Assembly (NCBI GenBank): GCA_040387515.1
Contig: JAZKDP010000019.1
Coordinates: 38,335 to 102,334 of the forward strand
Origin: Methylotenera_A sp040387515
GTDB lineage: Bacteria > Pseudomonadota > Gammaproteobacteria > Burkholderiales > Methylophilaceae
Length of the DNA: 64,000 bases
Direction: 5' to 3'
Position numbers and translations under genes: made by a program
The notes under the pieces: model-generated
What the model was told of the DNA's origin: nothing
Seen by the model: only the letters and a program-made list of their open reading frames with translations
Database searches by the model: none
Shown: one piece after another, positions 34,170 to 43,145 of the stretch
How the letters are laid out: each line of letters starts with the position of its first letter
How positions within the stretch are numbered: the stretch's first letter is position 1

Positions 34170-35816
34170 ATGCAGCGTGATGTGATGAATTATGACGTAT
34201 TGATTGTAGGCGCAGGCCCAGCAGGCCTGGCAGCGGCAATTCGGCTTAAACAACTGGCACAAAGTGCAGGACAGGAACTAAGTGTTTGTGTCTTGGAAAA
34301 GGGCGCCGAAGTCGGTGCACATATTCTTTCTGGCGCGGTGATAGACCCAATCGCATTGAATGAGTTAATTCCAAATTGGCGCGAATTAGGCGCGCCGCTC
34401 AATACGCCTGTTAGTGATGATGAGTTTTTAATATTAGGCCAAAGCCAATCTTGGACTATTCCACACCATTTATTGCCGCCGTTAATGAGCAATAAGGGTA
34501 ACTACATTGCCAGCCTTGGAGATGTTTGTCGCTGGCTGGCAGAACAAGCAGAGGGTTTAGGGGTAGAGATTTACGCTGGTTTTTCTGCACAAGAAATGCT
34601 GTATGACGAAAATGAACAAGTGGTCGGCATTATCACCGGTGACATGGGGCGAGATGCGAATGGCGAGCCAACCGCGCAGTTTGTACAAGGCATTGAAATT
34701 CGCGCGCCTTATACCTTAATTGCAGAAGGCACGCGTGGTTCATTAACGCGTCAATTAGAAGCGCGTTTTAATCTGCGTGAAAATGCATCACCACAAAAAT
34801 ACGGTTTGGGTTTTAAAGAAGTATGGCGCGTTCCTGCTGAACAGCATCGATTAGGCTTGGTGCAACATAGTCAGGGTTGGCCATTAAGCGCAGATACGGG
34901 CGGCGGTTCTTTTATTTATCATTATGGTGAGCAATTGGTTTCCATCGGTTTTGTGGTGCATTTGGATTATAAAAACCCACATTTGTCGCTATTTGATGAA
35001 TTTCAGCGTTTTAAAACACACCCTAAAATCAAAGCCTTATTGCAAAGCGGCAAACGCTTAAGTTATGGTGCCAGAGCAATTAGTGAAGGCGGCCTGCAAT
35101 CATTGCCCAACTTAATCTTTCCTGGTGGTGCGCTAATCGGTTGTAGCGCAGGCATGGTCAATGTGCCGCGCATCAAAGGTAGCCACAATGCGATGAAATC
35201 TGGCATGTTGGCGGCTGAGGCGGTATTTGATGCTTTTAACAATAGCAAGGAAAGCTTATTAACCGCTTATCCAGAGGCACTGAAACAATCTTGGGTTTGG
35301 CAAGATTTGCACGCCGTACGTAATGTAAAACCTTTGTTATCAAGATTTGGCAGTTGGGGCGGTACGTTATTGGGCGGTATCGAAATGTGGTTGTCTGCAT
35401 TCAAAATCACCATACCTTGGACATTGCAACACAGAAAAGCCGATCATGATAGCCTTAAGTCAGCGGCTGAAATGCCTGTGATTCATTATCCAAAACCAGA
35501 TGGCGTATTTAGTTTTGATAAACTGAACTCTATTAATTTAAGCAATATTGCGCATGATGCAAATCAGCCCTGCCATTTGAAGTTAATAGATTCAAACGTG
35601 CCGATTAGCATTAACCTGGCAAAATTTGATGCGCCAGAGCAACGCTATTGCCCGGCAGGTGTGTATGAAATTGTGCAAAAAAACAATGCGCCGCATCTAC
35701 AAATTAATGCGCAAAACTGCATTCATTGCAAAACGTGCGATATAAAAGATCCAACACAGAATATTGTATGGGTTCCGCCAGAAGGCGGCAGTGGGCCAGT
35801 TTATACGGGCATGTAG
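34170..35816 (+). CDS. Electron transfer flavoprotein-ubiquinone oxidoreductase
   Basis: Membrane-bound ETF-QO (548 residues) that passes ETF electrons to ubiquinone. The FAD-binding VLIVGAGPAGLAAAIRL is at about 10-26. The ubiquinone/monotopic region holds KGSHNAMKSGMLAAEA and GGIEMWL. The C-terminal [4Fe-4S] domain has Cys in RYCPAG and in NCIHCKTCDIKDP, then WVPPEGGSGPVYTGM. The ATG at 34170 has ribosome site AAGGAAG. Together with etfBA it makes a complete respiratory entry for flavin dehydrogenases; in a methylotroph the likely donor is a methylated-amine dehydrogenase (inference). Confidence 0.95.
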   Translation: MQRDVMNYDVLIVGAGPAGLAAAIRLKQLAQSAGQELSVCVLEKGAEVGAHILSGAVIDPIALNELIPNWRELGAPLNTPVSDDEFLILGQSQSWTIPHHLLPPLMSNKGNYIASLGDVCRWLAEQAEGLGVEIYAGFSAQEMLYDENEQVVGIITGDMGRDANGEPTAQFVQGIEIRAPYTLIAEGTRGSLTRQLEARFNLRENASPQKYGLGFKEVWRVPAEQHRLGLVQHSQGWPLSADTGGGSFIYHYGEQLVSIGFVVHLDYKNPHLSLFDEFQRFKTHPKIKALLQSGKRLSYGARAISEGGLQSLPNLIFPGGALIGCSAGMVNVPRIKGSHNAMKSGMLAAEAVFDAFNNSKESLLTAYPEALKQSWVWQDLHAVRNVKPLLSRFGSWGGTLLGGIEMWLSAFKITIPWTLQHRKADHDSLKSAAEMPVIHYPKPDGVFSFDKLNSINLSNIAHDANQPCHLKLIDSNVPISINLAKFDAPEQRYCPAGVYEIVQKNNAPHLQINAQNCIHCKTCDIKDPTQNIVWVPPEGGSGPVYTGM

Positions 35817-35872
35817 CGCTAGATTTTGGTGATTTTTAAATTAAAGTTGCTCATTAAAACTTAATCAAAGTT

Positions 35873-36100
35873 TTAATCGAAATCATCTGCATCAGTAAAT
35901 GCCGATTTAACGCTGCAACCAATTGCATCATATCCTGCTTTTTCTAATTGCATGCGATACTCACATGTAGCAAGATGGCCCTCAAGCTGGCCATTAATCA
36001 CTGTTGTTTCTTCTTTGCAATAAACGCAGCGATAGCGATGCATCTGGTTTTCAAAATGCTCTTGCGGAAAGTCTATGTAATAAGGTTTTTTCATCGCCAT
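35873..36100 (-). CDS. Small zinc-finger-like protein
   Basis: A 75-residue protein with a single metal-binding pattern, C25-x2-C28-x13-H42-x3-C46, like a small treble or classical finger. Flanking sequence is polar (KKPYYIDFPQEH before; YRMQLEKAGYDAIGCS after), and the tail is acidic (DADDFD). Two starts are possible: ATG 36100, four bases after GGAG's end with tight spacing, or ATG 36094 with ideal eight-base spacing, giving 73 residues. It converges with ETF-QO. I recognise no named family; a nucleic-acid or protein-binding adaptor is plausible. Confidence 0.65.
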   Translation of the reverse strand: MAMKKPYYIDFPQEHFENQMHRYRCVYCKEETTVINGQLEGHLATCEYRMQLEKAGYDAIGCSVKSAFTDADDFD

Positions 36101-36222
36101 TTCTCCGTTGCCATTTAATAATTGATTATATGACTAATATAACGGGTGAATATTCCAGCGCGTAATAAATTTGAGTGATAGTAGGCTTAACTTAAAATTA
36201 CACACGCTGAGAAAACTTTCAC

Positions 36223-36537
36223 TTACTTTAAGCCTTCTTTAGCTTCTTCTGCACTACATTTTGCAAACTGTTGCGCTGCATTTGCGTAGGTAATAGCATC
36301 TGCGGCATACGTGTTGAGTTTTTTCATATATTTGTTGATTGTATCAATGTAGTTTTCGGCTTCTGTGCTTGAGCAATCATGTTTGCCAGTGCTTTTGTAG
36401 CTAGACATGCAAATAGGTAGCGATGGCTTTGCGCTGGGCGCATCTGGCGCATTGGGTGTTTCGCATGCAGCGTAAGCATGATTAACACTTAAGCTGAATA
36501 ACACGGCAGTGCATACAGTAGAAATGGTTTTTTTCAT
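36223..36537 (-). CDS. Small exported Cys-containing protein
   Basis: A 104-residue protein with a Sec signal peptide (residues 1-23, NHAYA/AC). The mature part has four Cys: one right after cleavage, one in LPICMSS, one in KHDCSS and one in AKCSAEE, consistent with two disulfides. The centre is helical and Tyr/Asn-rich (ENYIDTINKYMKKLNTYAADAITYANAA). No family recognised. It lies 71 bp downstream of the antiporter gene on the same strand, with a possible own promoter in between. Confidence 0.65.
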   Translation of the reverse strand: MKKTISTVCTAVLFSLSVNHAYAACETPNAPDAPSAKPSLPICMSSYKSTGKHDCSSTEAENYIDTINKYMKKLNTYAADAITYANAAQQFAKCSAEEAKEGLK

Positions 36538-36608
36538 GTTGGCTCTTATCTAATAAATAGTCTAAATAACATGCTTTTATTGCGGGTGATGCGTAGTAAA
36601 TTTACCTT

Positions 36609-38312
36609 TTAAACATGTATATTTTTTGGCGCGTATTGCTCAATAATAAACTCACACATGCCTTTCGCAAGCTCTTCTTCGCCATAAAACACTTTGCCAA
36701 TACTTTCTTCTCTTAAGAATTTTGATTCGTCTTCATTATGTGTTCTCACGACAATTTCAATTCCAGGTTGAAGAATTTTCGCCGTCTCAACCATTTTTCG
36801 TACATCAATGGTATCTGGTGTGGCAATCACCAACATAGACGCGTTTGCAATATGTGCTTGAATTAGCACGCTTGGTTCAGCAGCGTTGCCTGATACCGCA
36901 GGCAAGCCTTTTTTACGCAGGCTTTCAACGATTTCTCGATTTTCTTCTGCTACAACAAAAGGGATATTGTTATCGGTTAACGCTTTAGCGATGCGTTTCC
37001 CCACTCTGCCATAACCTACAAGCACCACCTGTCCTTCTAGGTATTTGCGTTCCGTGCTCATGGGCAATTCTGAGAATGGATCAGTGCGCTTTTCAAGGTG
37101 GCGTGCCAGCTCTGAAAAGCCAAGAACCCATTTTTTAAACGGCGTGATCATGGAGAATAACAGCGGATTCATGGCGATCGAAATTAAAGCACCCGCCAAA
37201 ATCAGGCTCATGCCTTGAGTGGGCAGAATGCCTAATGCCAGGCCTAATCCGGCTAGAATAAAAGAGAACTCACCAATTTGTGCCAAGCTTGCCGCTACAG
37301 TAAGTGCGGTACTCAGTGGGTAGCGGAATGCTAAAGTAATCACCATTGCGGCAATCGACTTACCTAAAATAATGACCGCGACCACGGCTAATACGTTAAA
37401 TGGTTGCTCTACTAAAATTGCAGGTTCAAATAACATGCCTACCGATACAAAAAACAGCACCGCAAACGCGTCGCGCAACGGTAATGACTCTTCTGCAGCT
37501 CGATGGCTGAACTCTGATTCGCGCATGACCATGCCGGCAAAAAAAGCACCTAGTGCAAACGAAACGCTAAATAAGTGGGCCGCACCAAAAGCAATACCAA
37601 TGGCGGCAGAAATAACGGCGAGAGTGAATAGTTCGCGCGAGCCAGTTTTTGCCACATGCCATAGCAGCCATGGCAGTAGTCGTTTGCCGACAACTAGCAT
37701 CAGCACAATAAAAGCGGTTACTTGTAAAAGGGTAAAGCTGATGGTCTGCCATAATGGGGTGGTACTGACTTCTGTAATGGTGCCACCTAAAATAGCGGCT
37801 AAAGGCGGCATTAAAACTAACACTAACACTGTTAACAAGTCCTCAACCACCAGCCAGCCGATGGCTATTTTGCCATTCATGCTATCCAAAATTCCTCTGG
37901 CTTCCAGCGCTTTTAATAACACCACGGTACTTGCGCAAGATAACGCCAAGCCGAATATCAGCCCTTCCCCGAACGTCCAGCCCCACCAGTGTGCGAGTGC
38001 CATGCCCAATAGCGTGGCGAATGTCATTTGTACGAGGGCACCAGGTAATGCGATGCGCTTAACTGACATTAAATCGTTAACGGAAAAATGTAATCCAACA
38101 CCGAACATCAGCAACATAACGCCAATTTCAGATAGTTGAGAGGCTATACCAACATCTGCCACAAAGCCTGGTGTTGCAGGACCAATGACAATACCTGCCA
38201 ATAAGTAGCCGACTAATGCGGGCAATTTGCAGCGTTCTGCGATGAACCCAAAAATAAGTGCCAGCCCAAAGCCAGCAGCGATTGTGGTGATAAGTGTTAA
38301 GTTATGATCCAT
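36609..38312 (-). CDS. ybaL: KefB/YbaL-type cation:proton antiporter (CPA2) with TrkA-N domain
   Basis: A 567-residue inner-membrane antiporter. The N-terminal 390 residues are a Na/H-exchanger-like domain of about twelve helices (GYLLAGIVIGPATPGF near 35-50). The cytoplasmic TrkA-N/RCK domain follows, with VVLVGYGRVGKRIAKAL (Rossmann GxGxxG) and ending HNEDESKFLREESIGKVFYGEEELAKGM. This end resembles E. coli YbaL and not KefB/C. The role is probably potassium efflux or pH control with nucleotide gating. A long antisense open frame inside it is a shadow. Confidence 0.9.
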   Translation of the reverse strand: MDHNLTLITTIAAGFGLALIFGFIAERCKLPALVGYLLAGIVIGPATPGFVADVGIASQLSEIGVMLLMFGVGLHFSVNDLMSVKRIALPGALVQMTFATLLGMALAHWWGWTFGEGLIFGLALSCASTVVLLKALEARGILDSMNGKIAIGWLVVEDLLTVLVLVLMPPLAAILGGTITEVSTTPLWQTISFTLLQVTAFIVLMLVVGKRLLPWLLWHVAKTGSRELFTLAVISAAIGIAFGAAHLFSVSFALGAFFAGMVMRESEFSHRAAEESLPLRDAFAVLFFVSVGMLFEPAILVEQPFNVLAVVAVIILGKSIAAMVITLAFRYPLSTALTVAASLAQIGEFSFILAGLGLALGILPTQGMSLILAGALISIAMNPLLFSMITPFKKWVLGFSELARHLEKRTDPFSELPMSTERKYLEGQVVLVGYGRVGKRIAKALTDNNIPFVVAEENREIVESLRKKGLPAVSGNAAEPSVLIQAHIANASMLVIATPDTIDVRKMVETAKILQPGIEIVVRTHNEDESKFLREESIGKVFYGEEELAKGMCEFIIEQYAPKNIHV

Positions 38313-38555
38313 AGATTTATATCGTTAGTTTTATTATTTAGATGTGGTTTTTAAATGATTAATTGCGGTAAGAATAATTGGTTTCTTATTTATTATAATC
38401 TAGTAAAGCTGTTAACTTTTTATAAATATACCATCTCAATATGACGTGGTTGTTATATTGAACAGTGTGGTATTGAGGATATTTTAAGTTCTCAGCGCTT
38501 AGTTTGTGGCCTATAGAACGTAGTTGGCGTTTAAACAAATAAGCCCCAATTGGCG

Positions 38556-39095
38556 TTAATGCGGGCCTTGATTTTCAATACTGTGCAATGACGGTATTAG
38601 TGTTTGTTCAATTGGTGCCAGTGTTAGCGACAGTCGCCAGCAAAACACGCTTATTACCGTTACGACAAGAACGGCACCAGCGAATCTGCGCCAAGTCCAA
38701 TGTGTGGGTGGCGTATAGGCCGCGAGTAGCAGAATGCCGCCGACAATAGTAATTGCATCAAAACTAGCACGTTGCCAATAGCTGCCGCCCAAATGCAACC
38801 ACATACCAAACTCATCAAAAGTTAGCGCCAAACCTACGCCGTAAGCAATCGCTATGACACTTAACCATTTTTTTGAAGGCGAGGTAAATAGCAGCACGGC
38901 ACCGACCGCAGAGAGCAGAAAAATTCCATAGTTCAAATGATGAACGTGTGTTCCGCCAACATGTAGAAACAAGTCAGGAATATCGCGCGTCATAATCAGC
39001 AGTACGATTATGCGCGCGCATGCAAAGGTGACGACAAAGCTTGTAAGTACAAGTCTTTGAAGATGTTTGGACGAGTTGAAATATTTTTTAAGCAT
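38556..39095 (-). CDS. Five-helix membrane protein with conserved His/Asp motifs
   Basis: A 179-residue integral membrane protein with about five helices. Between helices lie HVGGTHVHHLNYG (about 41-53) and DEFGMWLHLGGSYWQRASFDA (about 94-114), a His/Asp/Glu pattern that looks like a metal or catalytic site at the membrane face. I recall unannotated bacterial membrane proteins with the same HxHH..G and DEF...HL..YW..R signature, but no functional assignment. Single gene; the ATG at 39095 gives a Lys-rich N-terminus typical of inside orientation. Confidence 0.72.
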   Translation of the reverse strand: MLKKYFNSSKHLQRLVLTSFVVTFACARIIVLLIMTRDIPDLFLHVGGTHVHHLNYGIFLLSAVGAVLLFTSPSKKWLSVIAIAYGVGLALTFDEFGMWLHLGGSYWQRASFDAITIVGGILLLAAYTPPTHWTWRRFAGAVLVVTVISVFCWRLSLTLAPIEQTLIPSLHSIENQGPH

Positions 39096-39208
39096 AGTTT
39101 TAAGCGTTTAATTTAAACTTTTAATAGATAGTTTAATGCTAGATTCTCTCTCATTTCTATTAGCTGTATTGATGCGCAAAATCACCGTGTATTTCAAAAC
39201 CCAACCAT

Positions 39209-40090
39209 CTATTCACGCGTAATCGCGGATGTTTTCTTAGCGGTCGTATTGGTCGTGCTATAAGTCACCGCACAAATGACAATGACCGCACCCATCAATT
39301 GCGCTAAATTGGGCGGTATGCCTTCAAAAGTGGCGATGACAATCGAGGTGACTGGGACGAGATTCATAAATATAGCAGCCTTGGCGGGGCCAAGTTTAGC
39401 GATGCCCGCATTCCAAAACAAATAAGACAACACGCCGCCGCAGATGCTCATGATGAGTAATGCAGAACCGGCATGCATACTGGGTAAGATAAACGCATCA
39501 CCATGAATGACCGCAACCAGCGTTAATGCGATTGCGCCAACCGACATAATGCCTGCAGTACTGGCGATGCCGCTGACATCGTTAGGCATGAGTTTACGTA
39601 CCAGTACGTTATAAAATGCCCAACTTAAATTGGCGATGAAGATAAAAATATCACCTGTTGATACACGCAAAGTTGCGCCTGCGCCTAGTACCACAATGGC
39701 CACACCAATAATGCCAATAGGGAATGCCAGCATTTGTCGGTTATTAGGCTTGTCTTTTAAGACAAAAAAGGCAATAACCGCCGTTAATAACGGGTTAAGC
39801 GCCATAATTAACGCGCCATTTACGGCCGAAGTTGTTTGCATGCCCATAAAGAAAAATAAGTTAAAACCAAACACGCCGACCACGCCAAGCGTGAGATAGG
39901 TTTTAAAATAACGCGCAGGAATGCGCTCATTCCTAAATTTCACAATCATCAACATAATGGCTGCCGCCAAAAGGTAACGAGTTGCGCCTGCAATATAGGG
40001 ACCCATTTCTGCAACCACTGGTTTTGCCAAGTTAAAATTGGCGCCCCAAAATATGGCAGCAAGTGCAGTTAATAAATAAGTTCTAAACAA
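39209..40090 (-). CDS. EamA/DMT-family transporter
   Basis: Ten-helix drug/metabolite exporter of 293 residues with two EamA repeats. The first begins with LTALAAIFWGANFNLAKPVVAEMGP. The second contains ANLSWAFYNVLVRKLMPNDVSGIAS. It is distinct from the EamA gene at 6.2 kb in sequence detail. Substrate unknown; family members export amino acids or other metabolites. It lies 61 bp from the TSUP gene on the same strand and may share its transcript. Confidence 0.85.
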   Translation of the reverse strand: MFRTYLLTALAAIFWGANFNLAKPVVAEMGPYIAGATRYLLAAAIMLMIVKFRNERIPARYFKTYLTLGVVGVFGFNLFFFMGMQTTSAVNGALIMALNPLLTAVIAFFVLKDKPNNRQMLAFPIGIIGVAIVVLGAGATLRVSTGDIFIFIANLSWAFYNVLVRKLMPNDVSGIASTAGIMSVGAIALTLVAVIHGDAFILPSMHAGSALLIMSICGGVLSYLFWNAGIAKLGPAKAAIFMNLVPVTSIVIATFEGIPPNLAQLMGAVIVICAVTYSTTNTTAKKTSAITRE

Positions 40091-40128
40091 AACGTCATCC
40101 TTTTATGCAGCATGTCCAATGATGTTAT

Positions 40129-40162
40129 CTGGCGTTATATAAATGCTGGCGTTATATAAATG
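40129..40162. repeat. 17-bp perfect tandem duplication
   Basis: CTGGCGTTATATAAATG occurs twice head to tail. The second copy overlaps the last codons and stop of the TSUP gene. It looks like a recent slippage or duplication event. Confidence 0.9.
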
Positions 40163-40952
40163 AAAGTGCCATCTTAAGGCTCAGAATCATGAGCAGCACG
40201 CCGAATATTTTTTTCAATATTTGAATCGGCAAGCGTTGCGTTAGCTTTGCGCCCAGAGGCGCAGTAAAATAACTTGGAATCGCCACCAGCAATACTGCCG
40301 GCAGATAAATATAGCCCCACGTGTGCTCTTTAGCTGTGGTATTTAGCATGCCGTTGATTAAATAACCCAGTGTTCCGGCAATTGAAATGTAAAATCCCAA
40401 TGCTGCAGATGTGCCTATTGCGCTTCTAATATCAATGCCGCGCCATGTTAAATAAGGCACAGTTAATGAGCCGCCACCAATAGAAACCAATGCAGATATC
40501 GCACCTATTCCTAGCGTGACTAATCTTAACTCGGTTTTATTGATATCTCCCGTACCTAGCGATACCTTGTTTTTTTTAAACATTTGCACGGACACATAGG
40601 CCATAAAAACAGCAAAAAATATGGCTAAAACTTTTGAACTTAAGTAAGTGGTTAAAAAAGTGGCAGAAAATGTACCAACAACCATGCCGATGGACATGAT
40701 TTTTGCCAGCGACCAAATCACTACGCCATTTTTATGGTGCGAGCGCATGCTTGAAAATGAAGTTAAGGCGATACAAGCCATTGAAGTGCCTAGTGCAAGA
40801 TGCACAACACAGTCTTTCGGAACGCCTTGGTAAATGAAAATGGACGTTAAAACTGGCACTAAAATACCGCCGCCGCCAATACCTAGCAAGCCTGCCATCA
40901 CGCCAACAAAAGCGCCTAACACCAAAAATACGACAACTAACTCAACGCCCAC
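40152..40952 (-). CDS. TSUP-family (TauE/SafE) sulfite/anion exporter-like permease
   Basis: A 266-residue membrane protein with eight or so helices and the TauE/SafE two-fold signature: GVMAGLLGIGGGGILVPVL near the N-terminus and ALVSIGGGSLTVPYLTWRG in the second half. Family members export sulfite, sulfoacetate or other small organosulfur anions. Substrate not deducible here. The 3' end lies within a 17-bp tandem duplication. Confidence 0.88.
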   Translation of the reverse strand: MGVELVVVFLVLGAFVGVMAGLLGIGGGGILVPVLTSIFIYQGVPKDCVVHLALGTSMACIALTSFSSMRSHHKNGVVIWSLAKIMSIGMVVGTFSATFLTTYLSSKVLAIFFAVFMAYVSVQMFKKNKVSLGTGDINKTELRLVTLGIGAISALVSIGGGSLTVPYLTWRGIDIRSAIGTSAALGFYISIAGTLGYLINGMLNTTAKEHTWGYIYLPAVLLVAIPSYFTAPLGAKLTQRLPIQILKKIFGVLLMILSLKMALSFI

Positions 40953-41042
40953 TCAATAACCCTTCTAATTTAATTTACCCGCCAAAACGCTTATTGATTC
41001 CTAATGTTAATGGATGAAATGGCAATAAATATTAAGTAGGCA

Positions 41043-42446
41043 TTATTTTTTTGTCGTCAGAAACAGGCTTAGTATCGCACCTGCCAACGCAAATAATGCA
41101 CCAATCGCAAACGCTAATTGATAGCCGCCATTTAGTGCGCTTATCGCATTTATTCCATTATCGGCTAAATGATGTGTGTGCATTGCCGCCACACTCGCCA
41201 GTATCGCTAAACCTAACGCGCCACCCATCATAAACGAAGTATTAATCACGCCAGAAGCTAGGCCAGAGTCACTCGGCTCTACATCATTCATCGCGGCCAA
41301 CAACATCGGGTTAAATGCGATGCCAGCGCCTAAGCCAAGCAACAACATGCCGGGCAATACGTCGATTGTAAAATTCCCGCCCAATGGCATACGAGCAAAC
41401 AACGCGAGCCCAATCGCTGCAAGTAATAGACCAGATGCGAGCGGTATTTTTAACCCAAAACGCATGATTAACTTGGCCGAAATACCCAGCGAAAAAGCTG
41501 CCATAATTAAATTAGCAGGTAAAAAAGCCAATCCGACTTGTAGTGCGCTATAACCAAGCACCGATTGCATATATAAGGCTGAAATAAAAAACCATGCGAA
41601 CATTGCAGCCGCCCATAAAACGGCAGTTACATTGGCTATGGCGAGATTGTGCAATCGAAACATACCAAGCGGAACTAAGGGCGTTTTAACGCGTTGTTCA
41701 ATCAGGATAAAAGCAATCAATAAAGCCGCAGAAACCAATAACATCATAACCGTTGGCATGGAAGTCCAACCAGCTTCGTTACCATTGACGATGGCATAAA
41801 CGGCTAACATGAGCGATGCCGTAATTGTAAAAGCACCGCCTACATCGTGACTTGTTGCGTCTGTTTGAGTTTGATCGCGAGGCAATAATTGCATGCAAAG
41901 TACAAATACTGCGATGCCGATTGGTAAGTTCACCAAAAATATCCAATGCCAACTGAACGCACTGGTTAATAAGCCGCCAAGCAATACACCAATACTGCCG
42001 CCACCAGCACACACAAACCCATAGACGCCCATCGCTTTTGCGCGTTCATTTGGTTCTGTAAATAAGTCCATAATCAGCGACAAGGCGACGGCTGAAACCA
42101 CTGCGCCACCTAAGCCTTGTATAGCTCTAGCAACGATTAATATGGTTTGAGAATTCGCTATTCCACATGCAAGCGATGCAACGATAAAAAGTGTTAATCC
42201 AATTAAAAATACTTTGCGATGCCCATAAAAGTCGCCTAAACGCCCACCTAACAGCAAAAATCCGCCGAAAGTGAGCATATATGCATTCACCACCCAAACC
42301 AATGATGTTTCGCTGAAAGCTAAATCGGTACGTATAGACGGCAATGCAACATTGACGATTGTCGTATCCAGCACAATCATGAGTTCGCCAAGACAAAGCA
42401 CAATCAGCGTTAACCACTGTTTATTATGTGGCGTTATTTGTAACAT
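41043..42446 (-). CDS. MFS multidrug transporter, DHA2 family
   Basis: A 467-residue permease with 14 membrane segments. DHA2 motifs include LDTTIVNVALPSI in helix 1, GRLGDFYGHRKVFLIG (motif A) between helices 2 and 3, and SWHWIFLVNLPIGIAVF in helix 6. EmrB/SmvA-like, it should export drugs or lipophilic toxins by proton antiport. No EmrA-type adaptor is adjacent, so it may act alone in the inner membrane. The start ATG 42446 has a GGAG ribosome site nearby (AGGAGACTCTAA). Confidence 0.92.
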   Translation of the reverse strand: MLQITPHNKQWLTLIVLCLGELMIVLDTTIVNVALPSIRTDLAFSETSLVWVVNAYMLTFGGFLLLGGRLGDFYGHRKVFLIGLTLFIVASLACGIANSQTILIVARAIQGLGGAVVSAVALSLIMDLFTEPNERAKAMGVYGFVCAGGGSIGVLLGGLLTSAFSWHWIFLVNLPIGIAVFVLCMQLLPRDQTQTDATSHDVGGAFTITASLMLAVYAIVNGNEAGWTSMPTVMMLLVSAALLIAFILIEQRVKTPLVPLGMFRLHNLAIANVTAVLWAAAMFAWFFISALYMQSVLGYSALQVGLAFLPANLIMAAFSLGISAKLIMRFGLKIPLASGLLLAAIGLALFARMPLGGNFTIDVLPGMLLLGLGAGIAFNPMLLAAMNDVEPSDSGLASGVINTSFMMGGALGLAILASVAAMHTHHLADNGINAISALNGGYQLAFAIGALFALAGAILSLFLTTKK

Positions 42447-42609
42447 TTAGAGTCTCCTGCGGGCATTTTTTACTAAGCGACATGATATATATGACTTGCT
42501 AATTTGCGTTGTTAATATGCGCTGTTGAGGCGTCATGAAATGAACAATCTGAACTTAGTGAGCAATCGGCTTTCTCAAAGTTAACCATTATTTTTGCATA
42601 GGATACTGA

Positions 42610-43140
42610 ATGCGTCGCTGTTTATTTGTTTTTACTTTAATTTCACTCTCATTGGCAACAAGCGCTAACTCTGCCGAAACCCCGATGAAGCCTGGGCTGT
42701 GGGAAGTGACTACTACGTCTAATCTATTGAGTCTTGCAGCGCAAATTCCGCCAGACCAAATGGAAAACATTAATCAAATGGCCAAGGAATATGGTTTTGA
42801 AATGCCAGCCATTCAAAATGGCGCAGCAAAATCGAGTGCTTGTATCACACCGGAAATGGCCAGCAAAAAAATCATGCCGAGTTCATTTCAAGAGCAAGCG
42901 GGTTGCACTGTCAATAAAGCAACGCAAAAAGGCAATAGCTATCGTGTGGAATTTGTCTGCAAAAACCCGCAATTAGATGGCACTGGTGTGGCAGAAGGTA
43001 CTTTCACCAACACAGAAAACTTTACTGGACAAACCGTATTCAATGGAACGGTGCAAGGCAACCCAATCAAGGATCAGGCCAATATGAGCGGTAAGTGGGT
43101 TAGTGCAAATTGTGGCAACACTAAACCGTTGCAGCAATAA
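42610..43140 (+). CDS. DUF3617-family periplasmic protein
   Basis: A 176-residue exported protein with a signal peptide (1-22, SANSA/ET). The mature N-terminus MKPGLWEVTTTSNL is the DUF3617 hallmark, followed by ACITPEMASKKI and two Cys pairs (GCTVNKA, EFVCKN, SANCGN). The family is widespread in proteobacteria and structurally lipocalin-like, with no known function. It converges with the LysR gene with only 5 bp between stop codons. Confidence 0.85.
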   Translation: MRRCLFVFTLISLSLATSANSAETPMKPGLWEVTTTSNLLSLAAQIPPDQMENINQMAKEYGFEMPAIQNGAAKSSACITPEMASKKIMPSSFQEQAGCTVNKATQKGNSYRVEFVCKNPQLDGTGVAEGTFTNTENFTGQTVFNGTVQGNPIKDQANMSGKWVSANCGNTKPLQQ

Positions 43141-43145
43141 TATAA

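Noticed and set aside
37372..38139. 255-residue open frame on the plus strand
   Set aside because: Lies fully antisense to the KefB/YbaL antiporter gene; the product is Thr/Asn/Ser-rich as expected from a shadow of a membrane-protein frame, and no ribosome site is apparent.
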